From Owenia fusiformis (taxonomy: Eukaryota > Annelida > Polychaeta > Sabellida > Oweniidae), in contig CAIIXF020000008.1 of NCBI GenBank assembly GCA_903813345.2, forward strand, positions 2,673,341 through 2,737,340: DNA of 64,000 nt, written 5' to 3'. Of this stretch, positions 8,783 through 19,324 are shown piece by piece. Under the pieces are notes generated by a model, which was given only the letters and a program-made list of their open reading frames with translations, was not told where the DNA came from and did no database searches. Made by a program: the position numbers and the translations under genes. How positions within the stretch are numbered: the first letter of the stretch is position 1; the number at the start of each line of letters is the position of its first letter.

Positions 8783-11700
8783 ATTCTTGGTGAAGTTATC
8801 GCCCCATCCCCACAATGCAAAGATAATGTCCCTAGATCACACACAAAGCCTCGTAAATTACATAAACGTTCACGAAGGGGTGCACACAAACGCAAGAACA
8901 ATGCCAATTTTCCTTTAAGTATCGCATTCAACAATGTAGAATACTTAGGATTAGCAAAACAACACGAACTTGATAATCTTCTGTCAATGAAACAGTTTGA
9001 CATTGTAGGAGTGTGTGAAACATTTTTCAAAGACTCGAATACCCCTACTGTCAGTAATAAGGAATATGAATGGTTTGGTAAGAACAGAGTCAATAGATCT
9101 GGTGGTGGTGTTGGTTTTTTCATAAAAAGAGATAAAGTTACTATTTTAAAAGAAAACCACTTAGATTCACTTAATGATGAATTTGAAAGATATTGGTTAA
9201 AGGTAAAGATAGTCAATGCAATTCTTAATGTTGGAGTTGCATACTTTCCAAATGATGGGAAGAATCCTGCTCTTACAGAAGCCCTTACTGAGGAACTAAT
9301 CAAAGACATTTCTCAATTTGATAATAGCAACGAATGTACCCTCCTTATGGGTGACTTTAATGGACGCATAAAAGAATTCAATAGTGGTCAAAGCAGTCAC
9401 AATGGTAAATTCATAGAAGTCCTCAGTGAGGCAACCAATTGTACTATACTTAATTTAACTGAAGAATGTGAAGGTGAGGTAACATGGGCCCGCAACAACC
9501 AGTCATCCACACTTGATTATATTTTGGTCAATGACAGATTTATGAGTATTTATGATAAAATGGTTATTCATGAAAATCACGATGTGTCTATTGGCAGCAG
9601 CCACGCTTTTCTTGTTGTTGAAGGCTCTTGTTGCGGGTCAGATTCTAAATCCAAATCTAAAAATAAAATGTCAAATGAAGTAATTAAAACACCAAGTTGG
9701 AAAATCTCAGAAAATACAGACTGGACAAAGTTCCAGCAACTTATAACAAAACAATTTAATTCCTGGGATATTTCATTATACTCTAATATTGAGGAAGCAT
9801 GGGCAGTTTGGAAGGGTAAAGTCAAAGAGGCAGCCTATGAGTCCGTGGGAACTAAGGTAATCTCCCCCAACTATGTATCATTCTGGAATGAAGAAATCAA
9901 ACAATTAATCAAAAATAGAAGGGAAGCATGTCGTTTCTTTAGGTATTGGAAACGCGCCAAAACATGCGACCCCAATGTGCTGCAAGAAATGTGGGATTTA
10001 TATATTCAAAGAAAAGAGCAAGTTCGTGATAAGATTAAACAAGTACACATTCAAAACCATATTAAGACTATCACAAAGAATGCCTCAAAGAAATCTAATT
10101 CAAAATCTTTTTGGAAAACATTAAAAATGTTTAATGCAAAAGCAGGACACCCAATACAAATAAAAGACCCAGATGACCCAAAATGTATAATAACTGACCC
10201 TCGGAAAGTATCTCAGTCAATTGCTAAATACTGGAAAAATGTTGGTCCCAACAATGTAAATGATCGTTCAGTAAAAACAGACTTGTCTCAGCAACTTAGA
10301 GAGCTTCATATGTCATCTACATTTTCAGACAATGCTTTATTTGATGTTACATTTGATGAAGGTGAAGTTTCTGAATGTATCAAAGGGTTAAGTAATGGTA
10401 AAGCATGTGGAACAGATCAAATTCCAAATGAATTTCTGAAGCAAGGGGGGCCTATTATAATTAAATCAATATCTGAAATATTTTATCAAGTGAAGATCAG
10501 AGAACAAATGCCCAAAGAATGGAAAGAAGGTCTTTTATTTCCCATTCACAAGAATTCAGATAAGGAAATACTTGACAACTATAGAGGCATAACAATAAAC
10601 TCTAACATTTACAAGCTTTTCACCTCTATTATGGAATCTAAGATCTTGAAGTTTTTCGAAGTTAATAACGTTTTGGGTGACTTGCAAGGCGCCTTTAGAT
10701 CAGGTTTGAGATTAGAAAATCATATTTTTGCCCTCAAAGGTATCTGTAGCATGAGGAAAAACAACAACCTTAAGACCTATTTATCTTTTTTGGACATCTC
10801 TAAAGCCTTTGACGTGGTCAACAGGGACCTTTTATTTTTACGATTATGGGAAAAGGGGATTCAAGGCAAAGTCTGGCGCATTTTGAGGGAATTATATGTG
10901 GGAGTTAAAAGCAAAGTGATTTTTGGAACAATTTCAACAGAGTGGGAAGAGTGCAACCCTGTCTATAGCCTAAAACAGGGTTGCTGCCTCTCCCCGACTC
11001 TGTTTTCCCTTGTTATGAGTGACCTTGTTGAAATGTTCAACAATGAAGATATAGGGTTACCTTTTGAAAATGAAAAGGTCCCAGTTCTTATGTTCGCCGA
11101 TGATGTTGCTTTACTTGCCGAAAATGAATCTACAATGAACAGAATGTTAAAAATTGCTGACATCTTTTCTATTAAATGGGGGTTCAATTTTAGCCCTAAA
11201 AAATCAAAGGTTATGGTCATTGGGAAAAGAATTGACAAAAATAAAAAATGGATCTTAGGCAGCCATGAATTATTTGAGGTTAAAAGTTATAAGTATCTAG
11301 GGATATATTTTGATCGGTCTCTAAAAGACTCTGGCCACATTGACTTCCTTGCTGAAAAATCTAAACGAATTCAAGGTATGATAGTCTCCACTTTGACAAA
11401 ACACTGTAATGTCATGCGTCTCAAATTTGGGGAGAAAATGTACAACTCAATGTTTGTCCCTGCCATTCTTCATGGCTGTCCTATATTCACGTTAAACAAA
11501 ACTAACACGGATAAAATGAAATCAATGCAATATAATATTGGGAGATCAATTCTCCAAATTAGGTGTTGCCCAGCCAGAGAAGCACTTTTAGGTGATTTAG
11601 GCTGGAGACCTCTTGTTGATGTCATTGAAAAAAGGCAAATAGATTACTTTATATATCTAAAATGTAATATCAAAGAAGGGTCATTACACAAAAAGATATT

Positions 11701-12334
11701 TAATTCTATGTATGATGGCTTCTGTGCTAATGATGAAAGCAAAGCATTCCCTTACTTTTCAAACATAAAATCCATCCTAACAAAATATGGACTGGATGAT
11801 GTTATCTACAGAGATGATATTGACTGGTATCAGGCTCTTATCAAAATATCAGATCAAGAAAGGCTTAATAATTTTAAATCTGCATTGAATGAAAAGTCTT
11901 CACTCTCACTGTATCGATGTCTAAACCCCCATCCCTTCTTAAAAAACTACCTGACCACAGATTTTGACTTCTATGGGCAAAAATTAAAGTTCAAAGCTAG
12001 ATCAGGGTGTTTTGGCTTAAAAACAGAATACGAAAAATGGGGACAGGGAAATGGAATATGTACGTTATGTGATAAAAATGTAAAAGACACCATCCAACAT
12101 AGACTTTTTGTTTGCCCTTTCTTTGGTAATGATAGAAATACTTTTTATAAAAATGTTATTGAAAAATGTAATCCAGCACTATCGTCGGGTCTTCTATCAG
12201 CCAGTGTGCAAATTAAAACATGTTGGGCCTTAGGTGAGGACATTTTTACATTGTGGGGACAAGAAGAAGCTTTTAAGTTCGATAAATGTGTAAAGGGTCT
12301 TTTAAAATGTGTATATAAACCTCAGACCCAATAA
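8783..12334 (+). CDS. LINE ORF2p: endonuclease, reverse transcriptase, C-terminal zinc knuckle
   Basis: The open frame begins directly after the ORF1 TAG; the first Met is at 8987 (1115 aa from there). The APE-type endonuclease has CETFF, MGDFNGR and LDYILV; its last motif reads SSH where SDH is usual. The first strand of the endonuclease fold (SIAFNNVEYLG) appears to lie upstream of the first Met, so translation probably starts before 8987 or by readthrough. The RT has FLDISKAFD (about residue 602 from the Met), LKQGCCLSPTLFS and FADDVALLAE (about 702). The C-terminus has a CX2CX9HX4C knuckle near residue 1025. No frameshift or stop was found. Confidence 0.9.
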   Translation: MLGEVIAPSPQCKDNVPRSHTKPRKLHKRSRRGAHKRKNNANFPLSIAFNNVEYLGLAKQHELDNLLSMKQFDIVGVCETFFKDSNTPTVSNKEYEWFGKNRVNRSGGGVGFFIKRDKVTILKENHLDSLNDEFERYWLKVKIVNAILNVGVAYFPNDGKNPALTEALTEELIKDISQFDNSNECTLLMGDFNGRIKEFNSGQSSHNGKFIEVLSEATNCTILNLTEECEGEVTWARNNQSSTLDYILVNDRFMSIYDKMVIHENHDVSIGSSHAFLVVEGSCCGSDSKSKSKNKMSNEVIKTPSWKISENTDWTKFQQLITKQFNSWDISLYSNIEEAWAVWKGKVKEAAYESVGTKVISPNYVSFWNEEIKQLIKNRREACRFFRYWKRAKTCDPNVLQEMWDLYIQRKEQVRDKIKQVHIQNHIKTITKNASKKSNSKSFWKTLKMFNAKAGHPIQIKDPDDPKCIITDPRKVSQSIAKYWKNVGPNNVNDRSVKTDLSQQLRELHMSSTFSDNALFDVTFDEGEVSECIKGLSNGKACGTDQIPNEFLKQGGPIIIKSISEIFYQVKIREQMPKEWKEGLLFPIHKNSDKEILDNYRGITINSNIYKLFTSIMESKILKFFEVNNVLGDLQGAFRSGLRLENHIFALKGICSMRKNNNLKTYLSFLDISKAFDVVNRDLLFLRLWEKGIQGKVWRILRELYVGVKSKVIFGTISTEWEECNPVYSLKQGCCLSPTLFSLVMSDLVEMFNNEDIGLPFENEKVPVLMFADDVALLAENESTMNRMLKIADIFSIKWGFNFSPKKSKVMVIGKRIDKNKKWILGSHELFEVKSYKYLGIYFDRSLKDSGHIDFLAEKSKRIQGMIVSTLTKHCNVMRLKFGEKMYNSMFVPAILHGCPIFTLNKTNTDKMKSMQYNIGRSILQIRCCPAREALLGDLGWRPLVDVIEKRQIDYFIYLKCNIKEGSLHKKIFNSMYDGFCANDESKAFPYFSNIKSILTKYGLDDVIYRDDIDWYQALIKISDQERLNNFKSALNEKSSLSLYRCLNPHPFLKNYLTTDFDFYGQKLKFKARSGCFGLKTEYEKWGQGNGICTLCDKNVKDTIQHRLFVCPFFGNDRNTFYKNVIEKCNPALSSGLLSASVQIKTCWALGEDIFTLWGQEEAFKFDKCVKGLLKCVYKPQTQ

Positions 12335-12447
12335 CATGTTTTAGTTTCTTATATATAATGCCTGTAAACTGATATATGCTTTTAAATGTTTTGCCAATGT
12401 CTGGAAGAACCATTTGTGTTCCGCTGTAATAAAAGCGTTTCCAATAA

Positions 12448-12495
<48 letters not shown>

Positions 12496-12496
<1 letters not shown>

Positions 12497-13100
12497 CCAC
12501 TGAATTTCAAAATGACCACCATTTTCCATAAAAATGTGTAATTTTTGACAGCTTAGATACCATTTTTGGACGAAATTATGCAATTTTATAGGCTAGGACC
12601 TCTGCTCAAGGAAGCATTTACAATATGGCTGCTCGCTCACATCTAAACTGCATTTTTCATAAAGAAATGTTTTATAACTCAAATACTAGTTGACAGATTT
12701 GGTTCATATTTTATATGCTAATGCTTTCGGGACATAGGGCTCTGCTCAAGAAGGAATTTTCTAGATGGCCGCTCAGAGTTCAAAATAGGAATTTTCAAAA
12801 TTACTGGCAAACTCAATATGGCCACCTTATTAAATAGAATATACCTTTTTCAATAACTCAAATTACATGCGCCAGATTTGGTTCAGATTAAATGTGCCTA
12901 TTAGTCTATATTGTGCCTATATCTTATTGGAATAGGATCAAGAAGAAATGCTGTTCAATTCAAAATGGCTGCCATTTATCAGGAAACTTATGATTTCTTC
13001 TGATAACACAAATACCAGTCCCCAGTTTTGATCCAAATTTTATACGTTAATGGTCATTAGACCTTTGCTTAAGAAAGAATTTAATACGATAAAACCTGTG
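12496..13100. repeat. Degenerate ~145-bp repeats, unit continuation after LINE
   Basis: This is the right-hand continuation of the interrupted repeat block (GCCACTGAATTTCAAAATG and following), closely matching 23019-23620. There is no coding region. Confidence 0.65.
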
Positions 13101-13183
13101 TATTTAACTTTCTTTTGCAAAGAAAATATTCAGTCTTTGTAGGTGTTAACTACAGAGAGGGTAATTTATGCAGAAGTCAATAG

Positions 13184-13499
13184 CACTGGTGATCCACTCG
13201 ATTACGCTGGAACCGTTTCGGTAACAAAATGTGGGAACGTCGGAGGTACAATTTTTCTTTTTTCCTTATTTCACACGTTGTAGGCAGAATTCCCACGACA
13301 TTTTTATCACAAACGTGTATCAGTATCATATGTTTAAGAAAATGTACACATTTGCGAACAAATAGTTCAGAAGACAACAGAAAAAAATCGTACCTTTTCG
13401 GTAAGAAAATGTACACATTTGCGAACAAATAGTTCAGAAGACAACAGAAAAAAAATCGTACCTTTTCAGTAACCAGCGTGATCGAGCGGATCACCAGTG
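13184..13499. mobile_element. Foldback MITE, internally deleted copy
   Basis: It has the same ends (CACTGGTGATCC / GGATCACCAGTG) and the same AATAG flanks as the copy at 4041, as expected if the insertion predates the array duplication. Most of the second arm is missing, replaced by a short direct repeat around GTACACATTTGCGAACAA. Confidence 0.7.
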
Positions 13500-13504
13500 A
13501 ATAG

Positions 13505-13995
13505 AGTATATTTCGAGAAAGTGTCTACTAGAGACAAATGTTCACTAGATAAGGTTTTCACTAGAGAGAGGTGTTTATAAGACAGATTTTACTGTATATG
13601 ACATCATGTCACATCATGAGTAAATTTTGCCAAATGGAGAGAATATATAGATATATTGAACATTTTTTTACCAAGAAAAAACATTCATTGTTGGTAGGTG
13701 TTCACTTTAGAGAGGGTAATTTATATGTAGAAGTCAATAGGGTATGTGTGGAAGAAGGGGGTCTATTAGAGACAGGTGTTCACTATATAGACTTAGAGAG
13801 GGTAATTTACACAGAATTCAAAAGGGTATGTGTGGAGGAAGTGTGTCTACTAGAGACAGCATTCACTAGATAAGCTTTTCACAAGAGGGAGAGGTGTTTA
13901 TAATACAGGTTTTACTGTATATGACATCATGTCATATCATGGGTGTATATTTTGCCAAAAGGAGAGAATACACTTCATAAATGTACTTCTTAGAC
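13505..13995. repeat. Tigger/pogo-end-derived repeat block
   Basis: Same composition as 4534-4985. A 100-codon open frame here is only the translation of the repeats. Confidence 0.5.
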
Positions 13996-14126
13996 ATTTG
14001 TAGAAACAAAACAAGTTGTTTTATATAAAATAGTATAAGATTTTATTTATATTTAATGATTATTTACAATTTACAATGTAACATTTATTTACAATTTGGC
14101 AATTCATTAGCAGTTTTATCCAGTGT

Positions 14127-14813
14127 TTAAAATGCTGTATGTTTAACTCCATTCATAATCTTGGTTTTACCGAGACTTTGAGACTTTCCAGATTGTTGAG
14201 TGTTCATTCCACAGGAACAGTTTTCTTGAGTGTATTGGTTCAGAATACAGAAAACCTTTGATGTTTCAAACTCGCAAAAATCGATGTCTGTATTGTTCTC
14301 AAAATGAAGCTTCAAATCATCATCATCATACTGCAAATAAACAGCATGAAGCTTATTAGGGTGCGATTCCTCTCTGATGATGTCATCATAGTTCGTGGTT
14401 GGAGCCCCGATAGGTGCGATGTATCCATTTTCACCTGGTGCAATAAACTCATCTGCGAAATCGAGGAGATCATTCAGTGTTCCATTGCTGACCTTGTTCT
14501 TTTTCGCAGGGTGTGCACATTTGCCATTGTTTGTGATGTCATCATTGTCAGCATCTAAACTCTCCATTGATGATGAGATTCCACGTTGAACTATTTCCTC
14601 AATATTCTCACTTAGTTTCCTTATACCATCAGCTTGCATTTTATTTTGAAGTCTGACTGCTGCATGTTTCACTACGTTAAACAGTTTCCCAATAGATGAA
14701 CGGCGATTTTTAGCTCTTTTATTAACTTGTGGTGTTGGATATTTTTCCTGGATTTGCATCCTCTTGTCAGTTGTGTTGTCATCAAACATCTCCCAGGATA
14801 CTTGTTTTGCCAT
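14127..14813 (-). CDS. Array gene copy 3: unrecognised intronless protein, 228 aa, subtype A
   Basis: This is the third family member, closest to copy 1: it begins MAKQVSWEMF, has ENGYIAPI without the extra CA, and ends KHTAF. Substitutions include FNVVKH for FNVMKH and FIAPG for FIVPG. The frame is open further upstream to 14978, but that extension is not conserved in all copies, so the start at 14813 is preferred. The basic RRSSIGKLF segment and the acidic QYDDDDLKLHFE segment are kept. The AATAAA signal is conserved downstream (about 14041-14047 on the minus strand). Confidence 0.75.
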   Translation of the reverse strand: MAKQVSWEMFDDNTTDKRMQIQEKYPTPQVNKRAKNRRSSIGKLFNVVKHAAVRLQNKMQADGIRKLSENIEEIVQRGISSSMESLDADNDDITNNGKCAHPAKKNKVSNGTLNDLLDFADEFIAPGENGYIAPIGAPTTNYDDIIREESHPNKLHAVYLQYDDDDLKLHFENNTDIDFCEFETSKVFCILNQYTQENCSCGMNTQQSGKSQSLGKTKIMNGVKHTAF

Positions 14814-15000
14814 GATATCTGTTGTCGTTGCCTTGGAGATATTGATAGTTGTTTTGTAAATAGACTGTTGACTGATGAGAGGTATCAGAAACTGATACTG
14901 ATTTTGGACAGGACACAGCCTTTTATTTGAAACAGTTGACATGTTTGTTAAGATATGCCATTTGCACCTGATTCTCATTGTTTAAAACTTTGTCTTGTTA

Positions 15001-15041
15001 AGCTGCAAGGAAACAATTTTGACACCTGTTTGTTTGTTGCC
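15001..15041 (-). promoter_or_regulatory. Promoter-proximal module, one copy
   Basis: A single GACACCTG plus TGTTTGTTTG module, as in unit 1. Confidence 0.4.
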
Positions 15042-15275
15042 ATAATCTTCATGTTTAAAACTGGTAAAGTGATTTTAACTGATTTGATTAGAATTTGAAC
15101 ATTAACTGGTATTAAACTTTAATTTTTTCAAATTAAAAATTGAATTGTAGAAACTATATATCAGGCATCAGACACTTTTAACTAAAGAACTAATAAGAGG
15201 ATGGAAGTTTCAAATTTCAAGGCTCAATCAGTTCAATTCTTCCATATAATTTAATATAAATAAACAATTTTAACA

Positions 15276-15460
15276 TTTCAGAATATGTTTCACAGATACA
15301 ATGTTTATAAACAATCTGTTTTTAATCACTGTGTCATTAAAAATTATTGAGTAATCCCAAGAGAAAATGTTTGTTGGCAACTGTCTACCTGTTATTGTTT
15401 GTAAACAATGTCGCCTGTGCAATACCTTCAATAACAGGTGAAAAACATTTCAAACAAAAT
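15276..15460 (-). promoter_or_regulatory. Distal conserved block of unit 3
   Basis: It keeps GTTTGTAAACAATG and the inverted pair ACCTGTTATTG / CAATAACAGGT. The E-box after the forkhead site reads GTCGCCTG, one base off CACCTG. The uninterrupted TTTTAACATTTC near 15268 is the empty site of the unit 1 TTAA element. Confidence 0.4.
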
Positions 15461-15579
15461 TTGTAGGGATACAGAGAAGTCATCCATCAGTAATATCAAA
15501 AGAATATTTAATAATGAAGATGAAATGAACAGCATTTAAAAGAGATGTCTGTCTGTCTTTTCCTTTGTCTTGGTGACAA

Positions 15580-16003
15580 CTAGAATACAAGTAGAAGGAT
15601 TTGGTTCAAATTTTATGGCCTTATGGGCAAAGAATCTCTGCTTGAGGAGGTATTTTTAATATGGCTTCTAAATTCAAAATGGCCACCATTTTTGTAGAAC
15701 TGTAATCTTTGATAATAAGTCATTAACTCAAATACCAGTTGATGGATTTGGCTCAGATGTTATATAATTATGCCCAGAGACAGGAGTTCTGCCAAAGAAA
15801 TAATTTTCAAGCTAGCCACTGAATTTCAAAATGACCACAATTTCCCCAAAAATGTGCAATTTTTGACAGCTTAGATACCATTTTTGGACGAAATTATGCA
15901 ATTGAGTAAAAATGATATAGGCTAGGACCTATGCTCAAGGAATCATTTACAAAATGGCGGCTCGCTCACATCTAAACTGCATTTTTCATAAAGAAATGTT
16001 TTA
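15580..16003. repeat. Degenerate ~145-bp repeats
   Basis: Array-unit repeats as at 2870-3940, broken off at AAAGAAATGTTTTATA, where a unit-specific insertion begins. Confidence 0.6.
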
Positions 16004-17170
16004 TATTTATTTATTTATTCAGAACTACGCTTTTGTATCAGCGGCACACTTTCACAGGTGTGTCTTTACAATAAAACATAATACTGTATATCTAAAAATG
16101 AGTCTTAAGAATCTTTATGATTCACTGGTACTCACCTAACGAAACGTCAGCCTAACAAGATGAAAGAACTTCGGGCTTCGTTTTCGGTAAGATATTTTTA
16201 TTTCTCGATTCTACACCACTTATAAGACAAGTTGTAGACAATAATTTGGCTCAAAGTTAAGGAAGATAGTCTAGTTTGAGAATATGCAGCCGGTTCTATG
16301 TTTTGTATATTAAATAATATATAAGCACTAGTGCCAAAGGGAAAGGACCAAAAGTTGTAATGGAACTTAGCAAGAAAAAGCAAACTCTAAGTGCATACCA
16401 GTCAAGAAAAACAAACCCCATATAGCTCAAAACCATGATCTAACGTGAAAAGAAACAATATCTAATACCCCCTTTCCCCCTACCATTCAAGAATCAATAT
16501 CACAATCCAAGACCAGAAGACCAAGGGACATTTCATTCATACTGAAGTCATTACAATACATGTTGAAGAAAAAATTATAAATTTATAGCCAATTGATAGC
16601 CAATACTCATAACCTCAAAAATTGTTGTTGATATAAGTACTCATACAAGATAGAGCATTCAGTCTCAAATGATGTTGGATAGATAAAATCCAGTCTCCAA
16701 GTCGATAGGCATTTCAAAGGGTCAACATCCATTCACAAAAGCCGTCGCCATAATCCTTAAAACACAATAATTCACAATGGTCATCAGGAGAAAGCTATGG
16801 CTGGTTTCGATCCCTATTTCTCAACCATTAATGCCATAGCCGGGATCCACCTCAAAAGGTGCAACTCAAAGAAGACGCAATTTACATAATTAGTCTTTCA
16901 CTTTTGTTACTTTGACGATATTCATGAATATTGCCAAAGTGACAATTTTAGAGTGGTTATTCTGATGAGTACATGTATTGTATCTATGTATTAAATGGTT
17001 AAAAGAAATACACTTAATTTGTAGAACATTTAAATAATATAATAATAAAAAATATTTCATTCTATTTTCGGTGAATACATGTTCTTCTTTCCCTCAGGTA
17101 TATTTCCCTTGCCCTTTAGGCTGCGGGAAATATACTGAGGGAAAGATGAACATGTATTCACCTCAATAGA
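16004..17170. mobile_element. Unit 3-specific insertion with terminal hairpin and dispersed repeat
   Basis: This stretch is absent from the other units. The part from about 16330 to 16690 is a dispersed repeat found again at 51433-51735 and, in part, at 56485-56560. Its right edge is a hairpin, 17056-17169, in which GGTGAATACATGTTC and GAACATGTATTCACC pair around TTTCCCTCAG-type arms. No transposase is visible and the exact ends are uncertain. Confidence 0.45.
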
Positions 17171-17690
17171 ATGGAATATTTGGTATATATTGAACATTTT
17201 TTTACCAAGAAAAAACATTCAGTGTTTGTAGGTGTTCACTTTAGAGAGGGTAATTTATACAGAAGTCAATGGTTATATATATTTTACAAGTGGATCCAAG
17301 AGACCAAGTGGGCAAGTCCATTATTTTGCAGGGGTGGCAGGATATACACATATCAATTTCCACATACTCACATTTCCTTATTAAAAAAAACCTTCTAAAA
17401 GTTTAGTAGTCAATGAATATCAGATCTGTAAATTCCCAAATCAGAAGCGAATTCAATAAAAACCAGATTAGAATGCACAAATACCGGATCACAGACTTTT
17501 TCAATGAGGGACCTGTTAAATGTTACAACAATAGTCCATTTTCTCCACTTGGTCACTCTTAGATTGAGCCAAGTATTGGATGATTGGAGGCAGTTTTGAT
17601 CAATTTTGCAAAGGGTTAATTTTATTCTCATCTGTCTCAACAAAACAGGAATATCCCAGAATTCATACAGTCATACTTCTCTTATGTAAA

Positions 17691-18040
17691 CTAGAAAAAC
17701 AGCAACTCCACGGAGTAGCAAATCCCAATGAACAAAACATGTTTTGGTAAATAGGGGCCATATAAAATCCACTGGTATTTGAATTATCAAAGATTGTATT
17801 TTTATCAGCATATAGAATTTGAACCAAATCCATCAACTGGTATTTGAGTTATCAAAGGTTACATTCTTTTATGAAAATGGCGGCCATTTTGAAATTTAGC
17901 TGCCATCTTACAAATCCCTTCTCGAACAGAGCTCCTATGTTCCAAGGCATCAGCATGTAAAACAGACGGACGAACGGATGGACGGACGAACGGGCGGACG
18001 GCTTTTCTATATCCCCCTCGAACTTCATTGATCATTGATT
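17691..18040 (-). mobile_element. Nested Helentron-like fragment, reverse orientation
   Basis: Read on the minus strand it ends with the hairpin ACTCCGTGGAGT and CTAG, and its other end carries GAAGTTCGAGGGGGATATAG plus a run of GTCCGTCCGTTCGTCC-like triplets. Only about one to two internal repeat units remain. Confidence 0.65.
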
Positions 18041-18195
18041 GGCCAAGGGTTCATCTATAATCCTGGGAAATGACCTCTTCTGGACGTAAAGCGGGGGAAC
18101 ATCTGATATGACCAGTTCCCATGGCAGTGTGTCACCTGTCATTTCTCTGGAATGATGTACACTTTCCTCCAAAAGATTGGAAACAATTGTAGTAA

Positions 18196-18380
18196 AGTAA
18201 AACCTGTATATCTGAACACTTGGCTAATACGAACACCTCCCAATTTGAACATTTTTTGGTCCCGTTTTTCCTCCCATTGACTCAAATGTTAAAAAACCTT
18301 GAAATGTGAACACCGACCAATTTGAACAGTGAACAGTCATAGTTTGAAAAATGAACCTATCTAATCTGACCACTTTTCAT
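18196..18380. mobile_element. Tigger/pogo-type end fragment
   Basis: GTAAAACCTGTATATCTGAAC followed by CTAATACGAACACC and AATTTGAACA matches the left end of the Tigger element at 42710. The rest is degenerate. Confidence 0.5.
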
Positions 18381-18650
18381 AAAATATCACATGTTCCATA
18401 CAAAATTGCTCAAATATTTGAAAAAACCTTGAATGATCTCACTCATGGTGGGGCTTCGGGGATGGATAAATTCATTTGAATAGAATTTTCATGTCACTGT
18501 AATGCCATAAAGCTATGTAGTCAAAGGAACTATAAATATTTATTGAGAATTTGTTCCTATTTCTTCAAAATCCCAAATCTTGCAAATGCAAAACCTCAAA
18601 ATGAGAGCACCTCCTAATCCAAACGCTTGTCCAATCCCCTCTAAAAGTTA

Positions 18651-19030
18651 CTGAAATCACTGGCTGGGTGTTCGGTTACACACAGGTGTTCAATTTAAAG
18701 TAGACTCATATGTTCGCTGGGCACAGATCTTCACTAAAGAGATGTTCATTATGACAGTTTTACTGTGCTGAAATCACTGGCTGGGAATTAATGTTCACTA
18801 TACACAGGTGTTCAATAGAGTAGATGCATGTGTTCACTGGGCACTAATTTTCACTAAAGAGGTGTTCATTATGATATTTTTACTGTACTGAAATCACTGG
18901 CTGGGAATCGGTGTTCACTATATACAGGTGTTCAATAGAGTAGAGTCATGTGTACACTGAGCACAGATCTTCACTAAAGAGGTGTTCATTATGACAGTTT
19001 TACTGTACTGAAATCAATTGCTGGGAATTC
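18651..19030. repeat. ~120-bp minisatellite, three units and a partial
   Basis: Each unit begins CTGAAATCACTGGCTGGG and ends with a Tigger-like terminus (CATTATGACAGTTTTACTGT). Units start near 18651, 18768, 18889 and 19008. It appears to be amplified from a transposon end. Confidence 0.7.
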
Positions 19031-19324
19031 ACTATATACAAAATTGAAATGTGTGTATCATGCCACCCCTGCAAAATAATTGACTCGCCCACTTAGTCTC
19101 TTGGATCCACTTGCAAAATATATATAACCGAAGTCAATAGGGTATGTATGGAGGAAGGGTGTCTACTAGAGACAGGAGTTCACTATAGAGACTTAGAGAG
19201 GGTAATTAACACAGAATTCGAAAGGGTATGTGTGGAGGAAGTGTGTCTACTAGAGACAGCGTTCATTAGATAAGGTTTTCACTAGAGAGAGGTTTTGACT
19301 AAGACAGGTTTTACTGTATATAAG

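Larger units (their letters stand above)
7114..12495 (+). mobile_element. Full-length non-LTR retrotransposon (LINE), apparently young
   Basis: The element has a ~300-base 5' UTR, two intact ORFs in the same frame, a short 3' UTR with AATAAA at 12428-12433 and 12443-12448, and an uninterrupted 46-nt poly(A) at 12450-12495. The left flank ends TTTTCAAGCT and the right flank begins GCCACTGAATTTC; the sister unit at ~23011 reads straight through as CAAGCTAGCCACTG. So the insertion point is exact, with no visible target duplication. SGNH hydrolase plus zinc knuckles in ORF1 and endonuclease plus RT in ORF2 suggest the CR1/L2/Jockey group; the exact clade is not assigned. Confidence 0.9.
17271..19129. 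mobile_element. 1.86-kb terminal-inverted-repeat element with 9-bp duplication, composite
   Basis: The ends GGTTATATATATTTTACAAG and its inverse (CTTGCAAAATATATATAACC) continue as ~90-bp inverted repeats through GTGGATCCAAGAGAC and GCAGGGGTGGCA. The flanks carry GAAGTCAAT at 17262-17270 and 19130-19138. Unit 2 has the empty site GTAGAAGTCAATAGGG near 13722. A 9-bp duplication suggests a Mutator-like (or Merlin-like) origin; this is inferred. The body has no transposase and carries a nested Helentron fragment, Tigger-like ends and a minisatellite. Confidence 0.7.

Noticed and set aside
9577-9825. Minus-strand ORFs inside the LINE (also 7360, 7879, 8779, 10963)
   Set aside because: Shadows of the clearly coding plus-strand ORF1 and ORF2.
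12273-12583. Minus-strand ORFs with long phenylalanine runs
   Set aside because: They translate the reverse complement of the LINE poly(A) tail.
13571-13873. 100-codon ORF
   Set aside because: It is a translation of Tigger-derived direct repeats, interrupted in sister units.
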